Shown here piece by piece: positions 1 through 6,853 of a stretch of DNA of 60,712 nucleotides (positions are counted from its first letter, which is position 1; each line of letters starts with the position of its first letter). The notes beneath the pieces were generated by a model. That model was given only the letters and a program-made list of their open reading frames with translations. It did not search any database and had not been told where the DNA came from. Source of the DNA: DAOTWA01 sp034435955. Lineage in GTDB: Bacteria; Chloroflexota; Anaerolineae; Anaerolineales; Anaerolineaceae. Where the stretch lies: positions 1 to 60,712 of the forward strand of contig DAOTWA010000079.1 of the NCBI GenBank assembly GCA_034435955.1. The letters are read 5' to 3'. A program made the translations under genes and the position numbers.

Positions 1-350
1 CTCGACAAAGTGGCGGCCACAGGGTGTGCCAATTGGCATACCCTGTTTCTATCATCCCACGGGCGCAGGGCGACATAGTATCAATTGATACTAGGTCTGT
101 TCTCTCGCTCATCATCCCCACGGCGCAGAGAGACAACTTTGCTTCTGTAAAATTTTCAGAAGCAACCTCAATCATCCCCACGGGCCAGGGAGACAACACA
201 CCGCTCTGAAAAATTTACAGAGCGATAACAATCGTTCCCATGGGCGCTGGTAGACAACCTCGCAAAAATCGCAAAATTCCCCGCTTTTTGCATCGCTCCA
301 ATGGGCGCAGAGAGACAACGGTGACGCTTCTGCAAATTTGCAGGAGCGTA
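1..350. repeat. Tandem array of ~60-bp units: conserved 27-28-bp repeat alternating with variable hairpin spacers
   Basis: Five recognisable repeats begin at 51, 111, 171, 231 and 292, so the period is 60, 60, 60 and 61. The repeat reads roughly ATCATCCCCACGGGCGCAGG followed by GAGACAAC and is degenerate between copies. The ~33-bp stretches between repeats are each inverted repeats: 19-46, 76-93, 139-165, 202-224, 262-291 and 325-348. Five of the six are centred on AATT. The stem sequences differ from unit to unit but stay complementary, and two stems contain a single G.T pair. Length and spacing resemble a type I-E CRISPR array, but self-complementary spacers argue against acquired spacers. 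No open frame runs through the array. The function is unknown. Confidence 0.8.
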
Positions 351-390
351 TTAGCCAGGCTGCCGCCACCTGAACGAGAGCCAGCGGGCC

Positions 391-1329
391 GTGATTGCGG
401 CAAAGTTGGCAAATATGAATTGGGGCGGGGATAGAAAATCGGAAGAAATCAAAGGCTCAATTGGTCCTTTGATTTCTCTCGAGCAAGCCGCCGAATTGCT
501 CAACGTGGGGCGGGCCACTGTTGTACGTGTAAAAGCCGTAGAACGTGAAGCGCCTGAACTGGTAAAGAAAATCGAACGTGGCGAGATGACGGCACACGAG
601 GCGGAGAAGAAAGTAAGACAAAAACAACGTGAACAACGGCGTGAAGAACTGGCAAAAGCGGCAGAGCAAGTACCGCCGTCCGAACGCTGGCGCATCTGGC
701 AAGACGATATTCGCACGGCCAGACTGGATGAGCAGGTGGATGCAATCATCACTGACCCGCCATATCCTAGGGAGTATTTGCCGTTGTGGGACGAACTCGG
801 GCGGTTTGCAAAAGAGAATCTGAAAACCGGCGGGGTCTTGCTCGCCATGGCACCCGGGCCATATCTGCCACAAATTATCGAAATGCTCGGCAGGCATCTG
901 ACGTATCAGTGGGTGCTTGCATGTGAACTCCCTGGCCAAAGTGCGTCGGCAATTCAATCGGGCGTTAGAAACATCATGTGGAAACCAATTCTGGTTTACC
1001 GGAATGGCGGTGACCCAATAAACATCGGTAGTGACCTATTCCGAAACAGCAAGAGCGACAAGAATTTCCATGAATGGGGGCAGGGGCTAGATGGCTATGA
1101 GTGGCAGGTTGAGAATTTCACGCAGCCGAATGACATCATTTGTGACCCATTCCTCGGCGGTGGAACGACGGCAATCGCCGCACTCAAGCACGGTCGGAGA
1201 TTTGTTGGGTTTGATGTGGATGCAGAAAGCGTCTCTATTTCGAAAGGTAGGCTGAAGGATTGCTTACTTGACCTGTCTCCGGCACAGAGACTGGTCGGCG
1301 CCTTGTTGGGCGAAGGTGATTATTGGTAA
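391..1329 (+). CDS. ParB-like HTH / DNA (adenine or cytosine-N4) methyltransferase, 5'-truncated
   Basis: The N-terminus resembles the helix-turn-helix part of phage ParB-like proteins (residues ~28-55). It is followed by a charged linker and an amino-methyltransferase domain with DPPY at 122-125 and the SAM-binding DPFLGGG at 252-258. That motif order matches beta-class DNA methyltransferases that act on adenine N6 or cytosine N4. GTG at 391 is the first usual start. However, the in-frame codons 364-390 still encode a typical ParB-family stretch (RHLNESQRA), and a TAG at 352-354 closes the frame just before it. The nuclease-like N-terminal part of the ParB domain therefore seems to be missing, cut off by the hairpin array. 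The methylase half looks intact. Confidence 0.75.
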   Translation: MIAAKLANMNWGGDRKSEEIKGSIGPLISLEQAAELLNVGRATVVRVKAVEREAPELVKKIERGEMTAHEAEKKVRQKQREQRREELAKAAEQVPPSERWRIWQDDIRTARLDEQVDAIITDPPYPREYLPLWDELGRFAKENLKTGGVLLAMAPGPYLPQIIEMLGRHLTYQWVLACELPGQSASAIQSGVRNIMWKPILVYRNGGDPINIGSDLFRNSKSDKNFHEWGQGLDGYEWQVENFTQPNDIICDPFLGGGTTAIAALKHGRRFVGFDVDAESVSISKGRLKDCLLDLSPAQRLVGALLGEGDYW

Positions 1330-1403
1330 AATGGTTGAGAAGCATTGGTTTACAATTGCCATTGGCAATCGCCAGGAGTTTTGAAGGTGTGTGAGGGTGG
1401 AAA
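1330..1403. other. Short intergenic region with a 15-bp palindrome
   Basis: The palindrome ATTGCCATTGGCAAT occupies 1355-1369, between the methylase and HTH genes. It resembles the core of the first hairpin of the left array (TGCCAATTGGCA at 27-38). It could be an operator, but one copy is weak evidence. Confidence 0.3.
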
Positions 1404-1811
1404 ATGATTGAAGATGACCTAACGCCACGGCAACGCCGTTTTGTAGAGGCTCTGTTGACTGCTCGTAGTGCTCGTGAGGCAGCGGCCAGGGTGGGCGTGG
1501 GCGAGAAAGCGGCCTATCGCTGGCTGCGGTTGCCCCACATTAAGCGTGCGATTGCAGAGGCGGAGGGTCAAACTCTTGAGGAAGTCGCAAGGCGACTACT
1601 TAACATGCAAGGGCAGGCTCTTCAAGCCTTGGAAGCTGTCCTAAACGACCCACAGGCAAAGCAGAGCGATAGAATCCGGGCCATAGAGCTGGCGCTATCT
1701 CATGTTTTGCGCCTGCGGGAGGCCACCGCACTAGAAGAGCGGTTGGGTGAACTGGAACGAAAAGTCATGGAGATAAGAGATGAACTTAAAAAGCCGTTTG
1801 GAACGGATTGA
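1404..1811 (+). CDS. Small-terminase-like / phBC6A51-type helix-turn-helix protein
   Basis: This is a 135-residue soluble protein. It begins with a TPRQRRFVEALL segment and a helix-turn-helix (residues ~9-50, with AAARVGVGEKAAYRWL), as in small terminase subunits and phBC6A51-family phage HTH proteins. The second half is helical and ends in a likely coiled coil (~105-130). ATG 1404 is preceded by a GAGGGTGG ribosome-binding site. In a phage this type of protein binds DNA during packaging, but no large terminase is in the window, so the role is only suggested. It lies 74 bp downstream of the methylase and overlaps the next gene by 32 bp. Confidence 0.6.
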   Translation: MIEDDLTPRQRRFVEALLTARSAREAAARVGVGEKAAYRWLRLPHIKRAIAEAEGQTLEEVARRLLNMQGQALQALEAVLNDPQAKQSDRIRAIELALSHVLRLREATALEERLGELERKVMEIRDELKKPFGTD

Positions 1812-2001
1812 GCGGTACATGAACCCAGGCAAATGTCCATCGTGTGGCCAACCCTGGACAGAACACGACGCCCTGACGTTTGACATCCATTGGCGCACCT
1901 ATGACGACTTGCCGGTAGAGCCGGAACACTGCCCGGAATGTGGCCGTCCGCTAACTATTGCCGTCCGCTGGCTGACGACAAGTGACGACTTGCAGCCTTG
2001 A
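1780..2001 (+). CDS. Small zinc-ribbon protein of the integrated element
   Basis: This 73-residue protein starts with a short basic amphipathic helix (LKSRLERIERY). It then has two CxxC pairs, CPSC near residue 20 and CPEC near residue 51, which together could bind one zinc. The start ATG lies inside the end of the preceding HTH gene, with a GAGATAAGAG sequence before it, suggesting translational coupling. Short proteins with this helix-plus-zinc-ribbon layout are common in phages and islands, but I cannot assign a function. Confidence 0.6.
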   Translation: MNLKSRLERIERYMNPGKCPSCGQPWTEHDALTFDIHWRTYDDLPVEPEHCPECGRPLTIAVRWLTTSDDLQP

Positions 2002-2168
2002 ACGCTGCAGAGTGCGCCACAAGCCACCTCATACTGAGCAGCCAGTGCGCCGAGGCGCTAGGACGGCCCAGGAGCGTTTTTTCTGGCTGCCAGGGCATAA
2101 ATGACCACCCAATACACAAAAAAGCCCCGCCAGGCTTTGGCAGGGCTTACCCCGTGCGAGGGGGTGGA
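2002..2168. other. Noncoding stretch between convergent genes
   Basis: No convincing gene is visible on either strand. An open frame on the plus strand (1998-2369) has no ribosome-binding site and overlaps the terminator and an opposite-strand gene. The only clear element is the minus-strand terminator at 2118-2147. Confidence 0.6.
2118..2147 (-). terminator. Rho-independent terminator of the integrase operon
   Basis: Read on the minus strand, AGCCCTGCCA and TGGCGGGGCT form a stem around a short loop. The stem is followed by six or more T residues (the A-run at 2118-2123 on the plus strand). It lies just downstream of the 72-residue gene that ends the integrase operon. Confidence 0.85.
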
Positions 2169-2387
2169 TTACCACGGTTGATGGTTCTGGTGCGGGTTTT
2201 GGACGGCCACCACCTCGCCGGTGTCGGTGGCTTTATAGACGGTGACGTACTCGCCGCAAGCACAGAGCGCCTCGGCCCGTTCCAGCGGCGCATAGTCCAG
2301 GTCGGCAACCTGCTTCATCAGGTTGGCCGGGCTGTCAAACGTTTCTGCTTCACGGGCATAACGGTCTGAGATGACCACGAGATGCAT
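2169..2387 (-). CDS. Hypothetical 72-residue protein, cotranscribed with the integrase
   Basis: The start ATG is preceded by a strong GAGGAGG site that overlaps the last codons of the integrase gene, so the two are translationally coupled. The protein is short, acidic to neutral and has one CxC (residues ~42-44). I recognise no domain. Its place just downstream of a tyrosine recombinase and upstream of a terminator would suit a recombination accessory factor, but nothing in the sequence shows DNA binding. Confidence 0.6.
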   Translation of the reverse strand: MHLVVISDRYAREAETFDSPANLMKQVADLDYAPLERAEALCACGEYVTVYKATDTGEVVAVQNPHQNHQPW

Positions 2388-2388
2388 A

Positions 2389-3342
2389 CTAACCTCCTCT
2401 CAATCGTCTGGGCCTCGCACGGGGGAATTTCAGGTTGTCAACCGGACTGGCGTGCCGGTGCGCTTCCAGCAGGTCGGCGTCCAGCCATTGGACATAGCGC
2501 CTGGTAGTTTCCAGATTGTTATGGCCAAGCAAGGTTTGTAGGCTGACCAAATCCATGCCGTTTTGCAGGCTGAGCGTGGCAAAGGTGCGGCGCAGGGCGT
2601 GTGCAGAGAAGGCCACTCCCGCCTTTTTTGAGAGCCGCCGCAGGAGCGATTGCAAGCCGTGAGGGGTGAAGGGTCTACCGCTTTCAGTCTGGAATAGCGG
2701 GGCGTCCACGTCCTGACTGGGGTAGGTGCGCAAGTAAGCCAGCAGGGAGCGCCTGGCGGTTGCGCCAATCACGGCCAGCCGGTCTTTGCGGCCCTTGCCT
2801 TGCCGCACCCTGACTGCGCCGTTAGCAATATCCACATCATCACGTTTGAGGTTACATACTTCCTGAAGGCGCAAACCGCTGTCAATCATGAACAAAATCA
2901 GCGCCTTGTCCCGCAAGGCACACACGTTCAGCACCTTTTGTACCTGCTCGGCGGTGAGGAACGATAGCCGCTTCTGGCGCACTCTGGGCATGTCAAGGGT
3001 GACCGGTTGCGGCAGATAGCCTTCCCTGTGCCAAAAACGGAGCAAGGTACGAATGGCACGGGCAATGTCATTCAGATACCAGTCTGACTTATCCGCATAC
3101 AAAGTGAGATACTGGCGGACGTGGCGGGCGCTGACTTCTTGCGGTGCGGTGACACCCTGCGTTTCCAGCCAGTTTATGAACCTCCCCAGCAGGTACTGGT
3201 AATTCTCGAGCGTTCGTCTGGTGCACTGCATAGCCTGACGAGACAAGATGAAATCCGTCCAGGCGTCACGCAAGGGGACGGAGGCAATGTTAAAAAATTG
3301 GGTTTCCGGAGCTAATGCCTTAACTGTTTTTGATTGAGACAT
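2389..3342 (-). CDS. Tyrosine recombinase / site-specific integrase (XerC/D type)
   Basis: About 317 residues. An N-terminal SAM-like core-binding domain (~20-110) is followed by the catalytic domain. The active-site set is visible: the arginine in SGLRLQEV, the lysine in GKGRKDR, the HxxR of HALRRTF, the histidine of LLGHNNLETT and the tyrosine of RRYVQW. It is therefore expected to be active. ATG 3342 is preferred; an upstream TTG (3375) would add 11 residues. It is read away from tRNA-Gly, whose 3' end is 57 bp upstream, and probably integrates the element there. A housekeeping Xer role is less likely given the tRNA position. Confidence 0.88.
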   Translation of the reverse strand: MSQSKTVKALAPETQFFNIASVPLRDAWTDFILSRQAMQCTRRTLENYQYLLGRFINWLETQGVTAPQEVSARHVRQYLTLYADKSDWYLNDIARAIRTLLRFWHREGYLPQPVTLDMPRVRQKRLSFLTAEQVQKVLNVCALRDKALILFMIDSGLRLQEVCNLKRDDVDIANGAVRVRQGKGRKDRLAVIGATARRSLLAYLRTYPSQDVDAPLFQTESGRPFTPHGLQSLLRRLSKKAGVAFSAHALRRTFATLSLQNGMDLVSLQTLLGHNNLETTRRYVQWLDADLLEAHRHASPVDNLKFPRARPRRLRGG

Positions 3343-3398
3343 GAAGACCGCCACATATAGGTTTGTGACGGTCAAATGCCAACGTGACCCCCAAATAG

Positions 3399-3425
3399 AG
3401 CGGGCGACGGGATTCGAACCCGCGG
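3399..3425. other. Probable attachment site: 3' half of tRNA-Gly
   Basis: Tyrosine recombinases of this kind usually cross over in the anticodon or T-arm part of the tRNA and rebuild its 3' end. The exact core cannot be defined because the partner copy is outside the window. The call rests only on the adjacency of integrase and tRNA. Confidence 0.45.
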
Positions 3426-3470
3426 ATGTCAGCTTGGAAGGCTGATGCCTTACCGCTTGGCGACGCCCGC
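3399..3470 (-). tRNA. tRNA-Gly(UCC)
   Basis: The minus strand gives a complete cloverleaf: acceptor stem GCGGGCG/CGCCCGC, D arm with GCCAAGCGGTAAGGC, anticodon stem TCAGC/GCTGA with loop CTTCCAA (anticodon TCC), and a T loop of TTCGAAT. The discriminator base is T and the CCA end is not encoded. The gene is intact even though an element is integrated at its 3' end, as expected when the element carries a copy of the tRNA terminus. Confidence 0.95.
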
Positions 3471-3480
3471 ACTGGCTTTA

Positions 3481-3509
3481 ATTTTACTTGCGCCTTCGAC
3501 CTGGGTCAA
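3481..3509 (-). promoter_or_regulatory. Promoter of tRNA-Gly
   Basis: On the minus strand TTGACC (3509-3504) and TAAAAT (3486-3481) are separated by 17 bp. Transcription would begin a few bases before the tRNA 5' end at 3470. Confidence 0.8.
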
Positions 3510-3718
3510 GAAAACCGCGCCTGCCAGCCGGCTTTCCTCCTTCGGCGCGGCAGGCTGGCGTTGATTGGTATCGGGCGCCTTCGCCCGGTCGGCCCCTGGC
3601 TTTTCGGGCGGCGCTGACCCATCCACGAAGCGATCCTGGCATAAAGACTGCACCTATTTTCCACCGTAGCAATCATTTCAGTATGGGCCTGGCACAGCGG
3701 GCAGGATGGGAGGCTGAA

Positions 3719-4069
3719 ATGCGCCTGGCAGGGTGCTGTCTCCTGATCACCGGAATATTCGGTACTCTCCTCTTAGGTTTCGGTTATTTCCTCATCGACA
3801 GGAACTCGAACATGACCATCGCTCTTCCAGCCTTATTGATCGCCATCGCTTTCGGCGCCTTGCTCGTATTTCGCCCCGAGACACCGGCCGACAGTGTCGT
3901 CATCGAGGGCGAGGAGAGCGACAAGGCCGCCGCTCAAGACTCTTCCCAAGCGGATGCGGACCACGGCGAGACTCTGGCCCGCATCGTCAGCGACCCGGAT
4001 GCGCTGGAAGCTCTGCCCCAGGTTTCAGATGCGTCCGACCTGGAGAAACTAATCGAGCGCTACCGCTAG
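3719..4069 (+). CDS. Small membrane protein with two transmembrane segments
   Basis: About 116 residues. Two hydrophobic segments (~5-27 and ~33-50) are followed by an acidic, probably cytoplasmic tail. ATG 3719 is chosen because GGGAGG sits 5-6 bp before it. The open frame extends much further upstream, but that part is arginine- and proline-rich and lacks a ribosome-binding site. I recognise no family. It stands alone between the tRNA and the convergent fucose-locus gene. Confidence 0.6.
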   Translation: MRLAGCCLLITGIFGTLLLGFGYFLIDRNSNMTIALPALLIAIAFGALLVFRPETPADSVVIEGEESDKAAAQDSSQADADHGETLARIVSDPDALEALPQVSDASDLEKLIERYR

Positions 4070-4118
4070 CACAGGCCCGTCCGGGCAGAATCCGGCGCCT
4101 TCGCGCTGCGGATTCACC

Positions 4119-5261
4119 TCAATCCCCCTTTCGGCGGATGCGAATAGGAATGGCGTTCTGGATCGGGTGGTCGGCCGCCAGGATCAGGTAACCGCCGCCG
4201 CCGGCCCCGGATAGCTTCCACCCGAGGGCCTGATCCCGGTACTGATCGATCAGCCGTTCCACCGCATCATTAACCATGAGGGGGAACATGGCGATCTGGG
4301 CCTCGTAGGATGCGCGGAAGAAATGGCCGAAGCGTTCTACGTCGTGCTTCAAGATAGCTTCCCAGCAGCCCAGAGCCGCATCGGCCAGGGCCTTCGCGCG
4401 CGGCCGGTCGATGTGCGTCTGGCTGAGCACGTCGAATTCCGGCCCGCGCGGGCCCAGCGGCACCAGATTGAGTGCGCCTTCGAGGAACCGTAGGGTCGCC
4501 TCGTCGTGCACCGATTCGATGCGCTCCGGCCAGTATTCGCCCCGATAGTGGGAGATGTTGAGGCCGGGAAAGATGATGCCAATTGTGTCCTGAGACCCAG
4601 AAACGTATTTCTTTCCAGGCGGGTTGTCATAGCTGAACAGGATTCTGGCCAGTTTTTCATCATCCCCGGCGGGCAGGCGCGGCCCCCACAGGTCAATGGC
4701 CGCGCGGCGCGTGCTGGAAGCCATCCCGCTGCGATCATTGAATTCGATGGTCGGTTCGATGGAAATGGTGATCACCGGTCCTGGGTGATGCTTCGAGACG
4801 AACGGCTGGTCGAGCCAGCCGCCAGCGATATCGATGCGGTAAGGGATGGTGCACACCTCGCGCAGCTCATCGCTCGTGCGGGGAGGAAGGCCTTCGCGCG
4901 GCGTGCGCGTGAGCACCTTGTATTCCACCCCCAGCTCGTCGCAAAGCTCCTTCTTGCTGGCCAGATTGCCATCCTCGTTGACAATGAAAATGTCGGGGTG
5001 GATGGCGCGGAACTCTTCCGCGAAATCCAGGACGCCCGAGCCTCGGGAGATGAAAGCCTGCTTCACGCAGGCCAGCGAGCTCAGGATGTACAGACGCTCC
5101 TGCTCATTGTGAACCGGCGGTCGGCCTTTCAGCTCGTAAAGGGTGCGGTCCGAGCCAACCGCGACGTACAGATCGCCGTAAGAGGCCGCCTCTTCCAGGA
5201 AGGCCACGTGGCCGCTGTGAAACTGATCGAAGAAACCGCTGACGAAGACCTTCTTGGTTAT
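4119..5261 (-). CDS. Fused HxGH nucleotidyltransferase / fucokinase-like GHMP kinase
   Basis: Residues ~4-135 form a cytidylyltransferase-fold domain (FFDQFHSGH at 10-18, EGLPPRTS near 123). Residues ~138-380 form a GHMP kinase: AGGW motif 1 (~146-149), GMASST motif 2 (~179-184), GSQD with the likely catalytic Asp (~225), and SGAGGGG motif 3 (~351). The AGGW form of motif 1 recalls L-fucokinases and HddA rather than galactokinases. The inferred role is phosphorylation of a sugar at C1 and transfer of a nucleotide to it. The first usual start (GTG 5207) would remove the HSGH active site. In-frame codons continue to a TGA at 5279-5277 with no ATG, GTG or TTG. ATA at 5261, 11 bp after GAGGAG, is the best start. 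It lies behind lacI on the same strand. The split paralogue is at 13554-15239. Confidence 0.75.
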   Translation of the reverse strand: MTKKVFVSGFFDQFHSGHVAFLEEAASYGDLYVAVGSDRTLYELKGRPPVHNEQERLYILSSLACVKQAFISRGSGVLDFAEEFRAIHPDIFIVNEDGNLASKKELCDELGVEYKVLTRTPREGLPPRTSDELREVCTIPYRIDIAGGWLDQPFVSKHHPGPVITISIEPTIEFNDRSGMASSTRRAAIDLWGPRLPAGDDEKLARILFSYDNPPGKKYVSGSQDTIGIIFPGLNISHYRGEYWPERIESVHDEATLRFLEGALNLVPLGPRGPEFDVLSQTHIDRPRAKALADAALGCWEAILKHDVERFGHFFRASYEAQIAMFPLMVNDAVERLIDQYRDQALGWKLSGAGGGGYLILAADHPIQNAIPIRIRRKGD

Positions 5262-5362
5262 AGGCTCGACCGCTCCTCAGGGAAGAGCTCATGAAAATGC
5301 CCTGGCGGGAGAATTGGGTAAAGGGCGCCCCTCGCTCCCGCCAATCATCGCGCTCGTTTGCT

Positions 5363-6451
5363 TCAGTGCGACCGGGCGTCCCCGCTCAGACCCACCGGAG
5401 GGATGCGGCCTCCGCACAGGCAGGACGAGCGCACGATCAGCCTGGCCTCCAGGGTGACGGTTTTAATCGGGCTGTCCGGCTCGCGGATGCGATCCAGCAT
5501 CAGGCGGGCGGCGACCACGCCAATGTCGTATACCGGCTGGGCCACCACGCTCAGAGCCGGGGAAAGCGAGGGTGCCCAGGGCATGTCATCGAAGCTGATC
5601 AAGGCGACATCAGCGGGTATGCGCAGATGCTGCTCATTGATGTATTTCAGGGCGCCCAGAGCCATGGTGTTATTGGCGATCAGCACCGCCGAGGGGCGTT
5701 CGTCCCTTTCAAACAAGGCTTTCATGGCGCGGTAACCGCCCTCTTCGCTGTACCCCCCGGGGTGGATCAATCGTTCGTCGATAGGCAGGCCAGCGGAGAG
5801 GAGCGCCTGCTCGTAACCGGCGCGCCGCTCGGCGCCAGTGCTGACCTCCTGCGGGCCGGCGATGAGGGCGATGCGCCGGTGGCCTTCGGCGATCAGGTGC
5901 TGGGTGGCCTGCTCGGCGGCGTGCGCGTTCTCGATGCCGACCATGTCCACCTGTAAATTGCCGGGCTTGCGGTCGATGGCGACCAGGGCTACGCCCGATT
6001 TCTGCAGGCGGTGATAATTGCGGGTGTCGGTTGAGGAGGCCGAAGCGAAGATCACCCCGGTGACGCTCTCGGCGAGCAATTTGTCGATCTGCTTTTTTTC
6101 CTGCGCGAGGTCTTCGTTGGTGTTGCTCAACAGCAGCAGGTAATCGGCCTCACTGAGCACTTTCTCGATCCCGACGATGATGCTGGCGAAAAAGGGCACT
6201 TGGATGTCAGGGATGAGGGCGCCGATGATACGCGCCTGGCGTTCCCGCAGGCGACGGGCAGCGAGATTGGGGCGGTAATCCAGCTCGCGGATCGCCTGGC
6301 GGACGCGGTCTCTCAAGCTGAGGCTGACGCTGCCTTTCCCGCTGAGCACGCGCGAAACCGTCGCAGTGGAAACGCCGGCGCGCGCGGCCACATCCTTAAT
6401 GGTCGCGCCTCCATTTCGTCGGTTGGGATAAGCTGGCGCCATTTTCATCAT
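5363..6451 (-). CDS. LacI-family transcriptional regulator of the fucose locus
   Basis: 362 residues: an N-terminal LacI helix-turn-helix (TIKDVAARAGVSTATVSRVL, ~17-36) and hinge, then a periplasmic-binding-protein-like sensor domain (~70-345). It is divergent from the ABC importer, and an identical 14-bp LacI-type operator lies in front of each gene. It probably represses both units and is released by a sugar or sugar phosphate, with L-fucose or a derivative the likely inducer from context. The nucleotidyltransferase/kinase gene follows about 100 bp downstream, probably in the same transcript. A second ATG immediately follows the first; there is no clear ribosome-binding site. Confidence 0.9.
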   Translation of the reverse strand: MMKMAPAYPNRRNGGATIKDVAARAGVSTATVSRVLSGKGSVSLSLRDRVRQAIRELDYRPNLAARRLRERQARIIGALIPDIQVPFFASIIVGIEKVLSEADYLLLLSNTNEDLAQEKKQIDKLLAESVTGVIFASASSTDTRNYHRLQKSGVALVAIDRKPGNLQVDMVGIENAHAAEQATQHLIAEGHRRIALIAGPQEVSTGAERRAGYEQALLSAGLPIDERLIHPGGYSEEGGYRAMKALFERDERPSAVLIANNTMALGALKYINEQHLRIPADVALISFDDMPWAPSLSPALSVVAQPVYDIGVVAARLMLDRIREPDSPIKTVTLEARLIVRSSCLCGGRIPPVGLSGDARSH

Positions 6452-6457
6452 TGAAAT

Positions 6458-6471
6458 TGTAAACGATTACA
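6458..6471. promoter_or_regulatory. LacI-type operator in front of the regulator gene
   Basis: TGTAAACGATTACA, with the symmetrical TGTAA-CG-TTACA form typical of LacI-family sites, lies 7 bp upstream of the lacI start. It suggests autoregulation. The same 14 bases recur at 6679-6692. Confidence 0.85.
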
Positions 6472-6650
6472 TTGTAATCATTTTACCCGGCCGAGGGGTC
6501 AAAGTCAAGCGGCATTTTGTGAGCAATTATAGATGATATATAATCATTTATAACCGAAGGATTGCGTTTATATGAATTATTATGATTATTTTCCCCTCCA
6601 AAGTTTTAATATATACTGGTTTTCTGGCATCAAGCAGCCGGGCTAGGGGG
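6472..6650. other. AT-rich divergent regulatory region
   Basis: This region separates the lacI and importer control sites. It is clearly richer in A and T than its surroundings and holds no gene. TTGTGA (6517-6522) and TATAAT (6539-6544) with a 16-bp spacer could be an additional plus-strand promoter, but the match at -35 is poor. Confidence 0.4.
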
Positions 6651-6679
6651 TTGACAGGCGGTACCCGCTATGCTATACT
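6651..6679 (+). promoter_or_regulatory. Sigma-70-type promoter of the sugar importer operon
   Basis: TTGACA (6651-6656) and TATACT (6674-6679) are separated by 17 bp. The operator begins on the last base of the -10 box and covers the predicted start point, so a bound repressor would block initiation. A leader of about 160 nt follows before the first gene. Confidence 0.9.
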
Positions 6680-6692
6680 GTAAACGATTACA
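6679..6692. promoter_or_regulatory. LacI-type operator over the importer transcription start
   Basis: TGTAAACGATTACA is identical to the site at 6458-6471. It overlaps the end of the -10 box and the start point of the importer promoter. Confidence 0.9.
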
Positions 6693-6853
6693 TAAAGGAC
6701 CGGGTGGAAGCGGCATTGTAATTCTGCAACGAAACCCTTCGTCCCGCATGGATCTTTTTCCTCTCTTTGAAAATTCTGACAGAATAACGGTTCGGCGGTT
6801 CGATTTCGGCACGGTGGCATCCAGAGGGTGCAAGATTACGGCGGAGAAATCGT

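Larger units (their letters stand above)
1..3398. mobile_element. End of an integrated mobile element (prophage or integrative island) inserted at tRNA-Gly
   Basis: A tyrosine recombinase gene lies immediately inside the 3' end of a tRNA gene, the standard arrangement of tRNA-targeting integrative elements. The other genes fit a phage or island: a ParB-like/DNA methylase protein, a small-terminase-like HTH protein, and two short proteins. The left boundary is outside the window. I saw no second copy of the tRNA 3' end within 1-3398, so the opposite attachment site must be further left or lost. Whether this is a phage, an ICE or a decayed remnant cannot be told from these genes. Confidence 0.7.

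Noticed and set aside
1..350. Ordinary CRISPR array
   Set aside because: Repeat length and period fit type I-E, but repeats are degenerate, every spacer is self-complementary and no cas gene is present in the window.
24..434. Short open frames across the hairpin array that look like 20-residue peptide repeats
   Set aside because: They arise from the 60-bp period; later units shift frame, stops fall inside the hairpins and no ribosome-binding site is seen.
1998..2369. Plus-strand open frame of 123 codons
   Set aside because: It runs through the minus-strand terminator and opposite the coupled 72-residue gene, and has no ribosome-binding site.
3488..3718. N-terminal extension of the small membrane protein
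   Set aside because: It is arginine- and proline-rich, crosses the tRNA promoter region, and a strong ribosome-binding site marks ATG 3719 instead.
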